Assembly: GCA_028288905.1 (NCBI GenBank)
Contig: JAQGHJ010000116.1
Coordinates: 1 to 5,733 of the forward strand
Source: Phycisphaerales bacterium
GTDB taxonomy: Bacteria; Planctomycetota; Phycisphaerae; Tepidisphaerales; Tepidisphaeraceae
DNA length: 5,733 bases
Direction: 5' to 3'
In this document: positions 1 through 5,300 of the stretch, piece by piece
How the letters are laid out: each line of letters opens with the position of its first letter
Numbering within the stretch: position 1 is the first letter of the stretch
Notes under the pieces: model-generated
What the model was told of the DNA's origin: nothing
Database searches by the model: none
What the model saw: only the letters and a program-made list of their open reading frames with translations
Program-made: the position numbers and the translations under genes

Positions 1-132
1 TCCGTCGCGCCGCCCGCGCCGCTGCTGCCCGGGTCGACCGAGGACGACGGCGACATCACCGCACCGCCGACCGCCGACCCTGAGCCGAAGGCCGAGTTCG
101 TTGCGTTCACCGGCCCGGCGACCGACTCGTAG
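1..132 (+). CDS. C-terminal end of an unrecognised protein (5' partial)
   Basis: This frame is open from the window edge to a TAG stop at 130-132 and gives 43 residues. Coding is supported by codon use: 40 of 43 codons end in G or C, as expected for a gene in this genome. The visible tail is rich in proline (nine residues) and acidic (eight Asp/Glu against one Lys), so it is probably a disordered C-terminal extension. It starts SVAPPAPLLPGSTEDDGD and ends FTGPATDS. No domain or motif can be recognised, so no function is proposed. The gene converges with the TatD gene, whose stop lies 143 bases away, and a perfect hairpin begins directly after its stop codon. Confidence 0.6.
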   Translation, partial: SVAPPAPLLPGSTEDDGDITAPPTADPEPKAEFVAFTGPATDS

Positions 133-149
133 GGCCGGCTGTGCCGGCC
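133..149 (+). terminator. Hairpin directly after the stop codon, terminator-like
   Basis: GGCCGGC (133-139) pairs perfectly with GCCGGCC (143-149) around a three-base TGT loop, beginning at the first base after the TAG stop. There is no T-tract on either side, so it does not fit a classic intrinsic terminator. In a GC-rich genome it could still stop or protect the 3' end of the upstream transcript. It overlaps longer alternative pairings (see the next entry). Confidence 0.35.
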
Positions 150-237
150 GTCGGGCTGGCAGGCTGATGCCCGCCCGACGTGCCATCTGCCGTCCCGCCG
201 ATCCGACCGGCACAGCCTGCCCTACCTGGCACAGGGC
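137..237. repeat. Cluster of nested inverted repeats between convergent genes
   Basis: Several perfect pairings share this short gap. An 11-bp repeat has arms GGCTGTGCCGG (137-147) and CCGGCACAGCC (207-217). Inside it, CGTCGGGC (149-156) pairs with GCCCGACG (173-180) over a 16-base loop. A weaker 5-bp stem joins 219-223 to 233-237. The long pairing excludes the hairpin at 133-149, so the region can adopt alternative folds. Because the flanking genes converge here, a two-way transcription stop is the simplest reading. A small palindromic repeat element is the alternative. Confidence 0.5.
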
Positions 238-275
238 CGCCACGGGTGAGCGATGCGCTTTGTGCAAGCCCGCAC

Positions 276-1040
276 TCACCTGCCCCACCCGAACAGCGCG
301 ACGGCGTTCGCCGTCGTCACCCGGTCCACCTCCGCCACGTCCACGCTCCACTCCCGGGCCACGCAGTCGGCCACGTGGGCGACGAACGCCGGCTCGTTCG
401 TCTTCTGCTTCCGCACCGGCTCGGGGGACAGGTACGGGGCGTCGGTCTCGATCAGCACGCGGTCGCGGGGGCAGAGCCGCAGGGCCTCGCGGAGGGCGTC
501 GTTCTTCTTGTACGTGACGGCCCCGGTGAAGCCGACGAAGTAGCCGGCGTCGAGGATGGCGCGGGCCTCGGCGGGCGTGCCGGTGAAGCAGTGGAAGACG
601 GCCCGGACGGCGGGGAACGACCGCAGGATGGCCAGCACGTCGTCGGTGGCGTCGCGGCCGTGGATGACGACGGGCTTGTCCAGTTCCGCGGCCAGGGCGA
701 GTTGGGCCTCGAACGTGGCGCGCTGGCGGGGGACGGGGGCGAAACGGTGGTGGTAGTCGAGCCCGATCTCGCCGACGGCGACGACGGCCGGGTTGGCGTG
801 GAACGTGCGGTAGGCGGGCAGGTCGTTCGGGTCGACCTCGTGGGCGTGGTTCGGGTGGACGCCGACGGCGCAGCGGAGGAAGTCGCGGCCGCGGCAAACG
901 GCGACGGCGGCCGCGGCGTCGGCGGGCGTGGTGCCGATCGTGATCATCCGGCGGACGCCGGCGGCGGCGGCCCGGGCGAGCACGGCGTCGAGCTGGGCGG
1001 CCAGCCGCGGGTCGGTCAGGTGGCAGTGGGTGTCGATCAT
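276..1040 (-). CDS. TatD family metal-dependent hydrolase (YcfH-like)
   Basis: Complete 254-residue protein, close to the usual 250-265 residues of the family. TatD proteins are cytoplasmic TIM-barrel hydrolases of the amidohydrolase superfamily. Characterised members act as metal-dependent 3'-5' exonucleases or DNases, and some cleave D-aminoacyl-tRNA. All expected metal-ligand positions are visible: H5 and H7 in DTHCHL, E91 in VGEIGLDY, H127 in VIHGRDA, H150 in HCFTG and D200 in ETDAPYLSP. The GVHPN segment (60-64) and the NEP stretch near 215-217 also fit, and the C-terminal part reads more like E. coli YcfH than TatD itself, so no symbol is given. The ATG at 1038-1040 is chosen because it places DTHCHL at residues 3-8, as in homologues. 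There is no clear Shine-Dalgarno sequence, only AGG abutting the ATG. The upstream flank carries a large inverted repeat. The exact substrate is not determinable here. Confidence 0.95.
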   Translation of the reverse strand: MIDTHCHLTDPRLAAQLDAVLARAAAAGVRRMITIGTTPADAAAAVAVCRGRDFLRCAVGVHPNHAHEVDPNDLPAYRTFHANPAVVAVGEIGLDYHHRFAPVPRQRATFEAQLALAAELDKPVVIHGRDATDDVLAILRSFPAVRAVFHCFTGTPAEARAILDAGYFVGFTGAVTYKKNDALREALRLCPRDRVLIETDAPYLSPEPVRKQKTNEPAFVAHVADCVAREWSVDVAEVDRVTTANAVALFGWGR

Positions 1041-1098
1041 CCTGGGGGAGCGTAGGCGGGGAAGGGGGCGGGCGGCCGAACACTTCCGCGGCAGGGGG

Positions 1099-1114
1099 CT
1101 ACGACTCCTACGAC
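1099..1114. repeat. Short direct repeat CTACGAC x2
   Basis: CTACGAC occurs at 1099-1105 and again at 1108-1114, separated by TC. It lies between the tatD-family start codon and the large inverted repeat at 1131-1252, and may be the outer edge of that element. Alternatively it is a chance duplication. No other feature was recognised between 1041 and 1130, and no convincing promoter was seen for the hydrolase gene. Confidence 0.35.
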
Positions 1115-1130
1115 CGGCGACCCACGTCGG

Positions 1131-1252
1131 CCGTCAGTGACACGGGCTTCCAGCCCGTGCTTGGTGGCCGGCACCTTCCCCAGGCCTCGGATCAACCTAG
1201 GAGTTGGAGGATCGGGCCGTAGGCACGGGCTGGAAGCCCGTGTCACTGACGG
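1131..1252. repeat. 30-bp perfect inverted repeat with self-complementary arms (REP/BIME-like)
   Basis: Arms 1131-1160 and 1223-1252 are exact reverse complements over 30 bases and are separated by 62 bases. Each arm is itself a hairpin. In the left arm CACGGGCT (1141-1148) pairs with AGCCCGTG (1152-1159) over TCC. In the right arm 1224-1231 pairs with 1235-1242 over GGA. The spacer includes the palindrome CCTAGG and a short CAAC/GTTG pairing. Paired palindromes in opposite orientation are the defining layout of bacterial REP doublets (BIMEs). From memory, CACGGGCT-N3-AGCCCGTG palindromes recur in planctomycete intergenic DNA, but this window alone shows only the two copies. The element lies between the end of the FMN reductase gene and the start of the TatD gene. 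Both arms encode the same short peptide start on opposite strands, which can create false gene calls. Confidence 0.85.
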
Positions 1253-1298
1253 GCGGCTTCGGCCGTTCGGCTTGGCGCACGATCCGCCGCCTCGCTTC

Positions 1299-1324
1299 CC
1301 CGTAAGACCGCTCGCGCCTACGGG
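1299..1324 (-). terminator. Weak hairpin at the 3' end of the FMN reductase gene
   Basis: CCCGTA (1299-1304) pairs with TACGGG (1319-1324) over a 14-base loop that could pair further only partly. The stem ends two bases beyond the TGA stop codon at 1326-1328 on the minus strand. Its position suggests a transcription end, but the stem is short and no T-run follows on the minus strand. It may instead be another palindromic repeat. Confidence 0.25.
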
Positions 1325-1325
1325 C

Positions 1326-1892
1326 TCAAGTCCCGGCGGCGTGCCCGCCGAGGACGTGGGCGAAGCGGGCGAAGCCCTCGGCCTGTTTGGCCAGCCGGGC
1401 GTCGAGGTCGGGGTCCGTCACCGAGCCGTCGGCGGCGAGCTTGGCGGCGACGCCGGGGGCGAACACGCGGTCCGGGTACAGGTGGGCGTTGCGGTACGCA
1501 AACACCATCTGCAACTGCTCGACCGGCCGCAGCGCCCCCCACACCCCGCCGGCCACGCCGACGAACGCGACCGGCTTGTGCACGAAGCTCTCGGGGAACT
1601 TCAGCATGTCGATGAAGTACTTGAGCACCCCGGGGAACGACCCGTTGTACTCGGGCGTGACGACGTGCAGCCCGGCCGCCGCGACCACCCGCTGCTGGAC
1701 GGCGACGAACGCCGCCGGCTTGGCCGCGTACGCGGTCGGCAGGAACAGGTCCGGCGGCAGGTCGGTCAGGTCGTACAGCTCGGCCGGGACGCCGAGCTTG
1801 GCGTAGTGCCCGAGCACGGCCCGGGCGACCTTCAGCGTGACCGAGCCGGGGCGGTTCGTGCCGCTGACGACGAGGAGGGGGCGGTGGGTCAT
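1326..1892 (-). CDS. NADPH-dependent FMN reductase family protein
   Basis: Complete 188-residue flavodoxin-fold protein, a typical length for the FMN_red family, which transfers electrons from NAD(P)H through bound FMN to quinones, azo dyes, metal ions or free flavin in the cytoplasm. Two FMN-contacting motifs are clear: GTNRPGS at residues 11-17 (phosphate-binding loop after the first beta strand) and TPEYNGSFPG at 79-88, followed by VLKYFIDMLKFPESF. A glycine-rich VGVAGGVWGALRPVEQL segment follows at about 111-127. The ATG at 1890-1892 is chosen because the first beta strand starts just after it (RPLLVVSG). The frame stays open upstream to beyond 2300, but that stretch is repeat DNA without homology. 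No Shine-Dalgarno sequence is visible. A possible promoter lies about 65 bases upstream. Chromate or quinone reductase activity is possible, but the substrate cannot be told from sequence. Confidence 0.92.
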   Translation of the reverse strand: MTHRPLLVVSGTNRPGSVTLKVARAVLGHYAKLGVPAELYDLTDLPPDLFLPTAYAAKPAAFVAVQQRVVAAAGLHVVTPEYNGSFPGVLKYFIDMLKFPESFVHKPVAFVGVAGGVWGALRPVEQLQMVFAYRNAHLYPDRVFAPGVAAKLAADGSVTDPDLDARLAKQAEGFARFAHVLGGHAAGT

Positions 1893-1956
1893 GGCGGGCG
1901 GGCGGGGGCGAGGAGGGTCGGGCGGTCGGCTGATCGGTCGGTCTGCCGGGACGGGG

Positions 1957-1984
1957 ATGATAGGGCGCGGGCGTGGGCGGGCAA
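1957..1984 (-). promoter_or_regulatory. Possible sigma-70-type promoter for the FMN reductase gene
   Basis: On the minus strand TTGCCC (1984-1979) lies 16 bases ahead of TATCAT (1962-1957). These match the -35 consensus at four of six positions and the -10 consensus at five of six. The start codon is at 1892, which would give a leader of roughly 55-60 bases. It is one of the few AT-containing spots in this gap. Planctomycete promoters are poorly defined, so this is a suggestion only. Confidence 0.3.
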
Positions 1985-2067
1985 AGCTGATGCGGGCAGA
2001 GCGGGCGGGCAAGATGGGCTGACAGCGATACAGTCGGGGGGAAGCTTGGCGGTAGGCGGGACAAGCA

Positions 2068-2250
2068 CGCCGCCGCCGCGAACGCCCGGCGGCGCTCCCC
2101 CCTCTCCCTCCGGGAGAGGGCGGGGGTGAGGGTGAACGTGGAAGTGGCCCCGTGCTCGCCAGCCCGCTGGCCCGATAGCGGGAGGCCCGGTCGACGTTCA
2201 CCCTCACCCGCCGGGGCTGCGCCCCGACGACCTCTCCCGGGGGGAGAGGT
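2068..2250. repeat. Inverted pair of CCTCTCCC/GGGAGAGG palindromic elements (REP-like)
   Basis: Two related half-elements face each other. The inner arms GGGTGAGGGTGAACGT (2124-2139) and ACGTTCACCCTCACCC (2194-2209) are perfect 16-bp reverse complements. Outside each lies a strong hairpin. On the left, CCCTCTCCC (2100-2108) pairs with GGGAGAGGG (2112-2120) over TCC. On the right, ACCTCTCCC (2230-2238) pairs with GGGAGAGGT (2242-2250) over GGG. Additional stems are CGCCGCC/GGCGGCG (2071-2077 with 2088-2094), CGGGGC/GCCCCG (2212-2217 with 2221-2226) and, in the spacer, CCCGCT/AGCGGG (2163-2168 with 2177-2182). From memory, CCCTCACCC plus CCTCTCCC palindromes are widespread REP-type sequences in GC-rich bacteria, normally mobilised by REP-associated transposases. 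None is encoded in this window. Confidence 0.8.
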
Positions 2251-2289
2251 TGGAATGCGGCCTCTCCACGACCGCCCCTATTGCCCCCG

Positions 2290-2334
2290 ACGACGCGACG
2301 CCCGCGGGCACTTGGCCAGCGGGCGTCGCGTCGT
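2290..2334 (-). terminator. 16-bp perfect hairpin downstream of the heme-binding protein gene
   Basis: ACGACGCGACGCCCGC (2290-2305) pairs without mismatch with 2319-2334 around a 13-base loop. On the minus strand it begins 45 bases after the TGA stop of the large gene, so it is well placed to end that transcript or protect its 3' end. No T-run follows on the minus strand (the next bases read CGGGGGCAATAGG), so it is not a textbook intrinsic terminator. A third type of palindromic repeat is the alternative. Confidence 0.5.
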
Positions 2335-2379
2335 TCCACGGCTCGCTTCGGCGTCCGCCGCCGTCACGCTGTCACGCCC

Positions 2380-5300
2380 TCACTTCTTCGCCGGCTCGGC
2401 CGGGGCACCGTGGTCGAGGGACGGACCCTTCGCCTCGGTCTTGAGGCTGGCCAGCCACTCGACCAGGTTCCGCAGGTCCCGCTTGCTGAGCACCTTGTGC
2501 AGGCCCTCGGGCATCGCGCTGGGCCCGCGCTCGCGGCCCTTGATGTCGGCCTTGGCGACGGTGATCGTCTCGTTGTCCGGGTTCAGCAGCACGAGCGACG
2601 TCGCGTCGTCCTGCTTGACGATGCCGGTCTTGTACTTGCCGTCCTTCGTCTGGACGACGACGGTCTCGTACCCCGGGGCGATCTGTGCGTTGGGGCTGAC
2701 GATCGACTCCAACAGGTAGTCCCGCGGGTGCTTCGCCCCGACGCCGTCCAGGACCGGGCCGACCACGCCGCCGACGTTGTTCGCCATGTGGCAGCGGACG
2801 CACGAGACGGCGGCGTTCTCGGCGAACACCTTGTACCCGGCCTTGGCGTCGCCGCCGGCGAGCGACTCGCGGTAGTCGGCCAGCGCGTCCTTCGGGTCGC
2901 GAGTTTTGGCCAGCTGCTGGAGGGCGTCGGACAGGCCGCGGTCGGTCCGCTGGCTCGCCGACTCCATCACTTCCAACTGCAGCTCGGGCGGCACCTGCTT
3001 GGCCGCCAGTTTCTGCACCCAGTCGGCGAGGACGGCCGTCGCCTTCGGGTCGGCGGACGTGCCGAGCCCGTCGAGGGCGGCCTGCTTGTCGCCGGTCGAG
3101 CCCTTGGCCAGCACGGCGGTCGCCTTGGCCACGCCGGTCGGCATCGCGACGAGCTGGCGGATGGCGGCGGCCCGGACGACGTCGACCTGGTCGGCCGACA
3201 GGGCGTCGAGCAGCCCGGCGGCGGCCGGGTCCTTGTGCTCGACGAGCGTGCCGAGGGCGGCGAGCCGGACGTCGGCCGGGTTCTTCGCGTCCATCGCGAC
3301 CTTGGTGAGCGTGGCCGGGTCGCCGAGGCCGAACCGCTGGGCGAGCTTGGCGGCGGCGACCTTCACCTCGTCGGACTTGTCGTCGCTCAGCTTCTCGACG
3401 AGCGGCTTGGCCGCGTCGCGGGCGGGCTTGGCGTCGCGGTCGGCGAGCGGGCGGTACAGGTTCGTGACCCGGTCGCGGTTGCCGGGCTTGGCCCACTCGG
3501 TCAGGTCGTGGAGGGCCTCCACCCGCACGTCGGCCGGCACGTCGGTCCGGGCGGCCAAGGCCGCCAAGTTTTGAGCGGCGTCCGGGGTGCCGACGCGGTA
3601 GTTGGCGTTCACGACCCGCCACAGCGTCCAGGCGGACGCGTCGCCGGTCGGGCCGGGGCCGCTGCCGCTGGGCTTCTCGTTGAACCCCTTGGCGGCGTTG
3701 ATCGGCTTGGTCGCCAGGGCGGCCAGCTCGGGCAGGGCGGCCTCGATCGGCAGGTCGTGGATCGCCCGGGCGGCCTCGAGGACGACGACGCGGTCGGGGT
3801 CACCCAGGAACTTGGCGACCTCGCCGCTCTCCATCTTCCGCAGCGCCAGGGCGGCGGCGAGGCGGACGGACGGGCTGGGGTCCTTCGCCAGCCCCGCCAG
3901 CCCGAGCTCGTCGCCGATCTTGGCCAGCGCCCACACCGCCCCGTACCGCAGGACCGGGTCCTTGTCGGCGTTGTCCCGGACGACGGTCAGCAGGACGGGC
4001 GTCGCCTCCTTCTTAGCGAGCTTGCCGAGGGACATCGCGGCGAAGTACCGAACTCGCGCCTCCGGGTCGGCGGCGAGCTTCAGCAGCGCGTCGAACGCCG
4101 CCTCGTGCTTGGCGTCGCCGAGGATCTTGGCGGCCTGGCAGCGGACTTCGACCTCCTTGTCCGCCAGCAGCGGGAGGACGGCCTTGGCCGCGTCGGGCGT
4201 CGCCCGGGCGATCTGGGCGACGGCGCGGAGGGCGTGTAGCCGGGTCAGCAGCGGCGTGCCCTGCGCCCCGGCCACGCCGACGAGCGGGGCCAGTTGGGGG
4301 GCACCAAGGGCCGCCAACGCGAACTGGGCCTCCTGCCGCACCCGCATGTCCGGGTGGCCGATGAGCTTCGTCAGCTCGTCCGGGCTCCGCTTGGCCATGC
4401 CCTGGGCGATCAGTTGCTTCGTCTCGAGCACGAGCGGGCTGTCGGCCTTGTCCTCGTCAACGATCCGGTACACCCGGCCGCGGAACGGGCGGTCCCAGCC
4501 CTGCGTCCAGTCGGCGAAGTACAGGCTGCCGTCCGGGCCCTGCTCGTTGTCGACGACGCCGGTGCCGTAGAAGATCGACTGCTCCTGGATCTTCGTCGTC
4601 CGGTCGATCAGCTTGCCGTCGACGCCGGTCACCTCGAACGTCGCCCCCTTCGGCTTGTTCTTCACGGCCCAGATGCCGCTGTTGGCGGCCGCCCCGCGGA
4701 AGTCGCTCAGGAAGAACGCCCCGGCGTACTTGTCCGGCAGCCCGACGCCGGTGTAGTACGACAGCCCGCTCGGCCCGGCCCCGACGTGGCTGACCGGCGG
4801 CACGGCGTAGTTCGCGTTGTTGTGGTCGACCGTCTGGAAGATCTGCTCGGCGACCCACGGCCCGCCGTTCGTCGGACGCTCGCCGGCCTGGTACCCGACC
4901 CGCCACCCGCTGTCCCCGCCCTCGACGACGTACACCCACCGGGCCGGGTCGCCCTTGTCCGGGTTGTTATCGCCGGTGAACAGGTTGCCCATCGCGTCGA
5001 ACCGCAGCTCCTGCGGGTTCCGCAGCCCGGTCGCGAACAGCTCGAGGTTCTTGCCGTCCAGGTCGCACCGGAACACGCTGCCGGTCTCGGTCGCGACGAC
5101 CGTGCTGCCGTCGATCGCCTCGGCGTTCGCCGCCCGGTCCCCCACGCTGTAGTACAGCCGGCCGTCGGGGCCGACGACCATGCCGTGCAGGTCGTGCCCG
5201 AGGAACGCGTACCGCACGCCGTACCCGGTGCTGAGCACCTCCCGCTTGTCGGCGGTGCCCTTGCCGGTCGTGTCGGTCAGCTTGTACAGGTTCGGGATGA

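Larger units (their letters stand above)
1893..2379. other. Gene-free gap filled mostly with palindromic elements
   Basis: This 487-base stretch lies between the FMN reductase start and the stop of the heme-binding protein gene. From right to left it holds a strong hairpin at 2290-2334, an inverted palindromic repeat element at about 2068-2250 and a candidate promoter at 1957-1984. Open frames on both strands cross it, but they look like chance frames. They are long because stop codons are rare in such GC-rich DNA, their peptides are low-complexity Arg/Pro/Gly, and they run through the repeats. Nothing recognisable was seen in 1985-2067. Confidence 0.6.

Noticed and set aside
180..1055. Plus-strand open frame (291 codons) opposite the TatD gene
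   Set aside because: The minus strand carries every TatD metal-ligand motif in order. The plus-strand product is composition-driven and unrecognisable.
1137..2129. Plus-strand open frame (330 codons) running from the inverted repeat through the FMN reductase gene
   Set aside because: It begins in repeat DNA, crosses the FMN reductase gene antisense and ends in the second repeat element. The peptide is Arg/Gly-rich with no domain.
2100..2139. G-quadruplex in the G-rich stretch
   Set aside because: The G-runs are better explained as the arms of perfect hairpins and inverted repeats, and there is no clear set of four isolated G3 runs with short loops.
1893..2339. N-terminal extension of the FMN reductase frame
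   Set aside because: The frame is open upstream to 2339, but the extension consists of Arg/Pro-rich sequence translated from repeat elements. The flavodoxin fold starts right after the Met at 1892.
1041..2379. CRISPR array or tandem repeats
   Set aside because: The repeats are palindromic and mirrored, with only two copies of each and unequal spacing. There are no regularly spaced direct repeats and no cas genes.
2281..4239. Long plus-strand open frame (652 codons) opposite the cytochrome fusion gene
   Set aside because: It is antisense to a gene with clear domain homology. Its product is a low-complexity Gly/Arg/Val/Leu chain with no motif, and it begins inside the hairpin region. It is a shadow of GC-rich codon bias on the other strand, as are the frames at 3602-4570 and 2906-3574.
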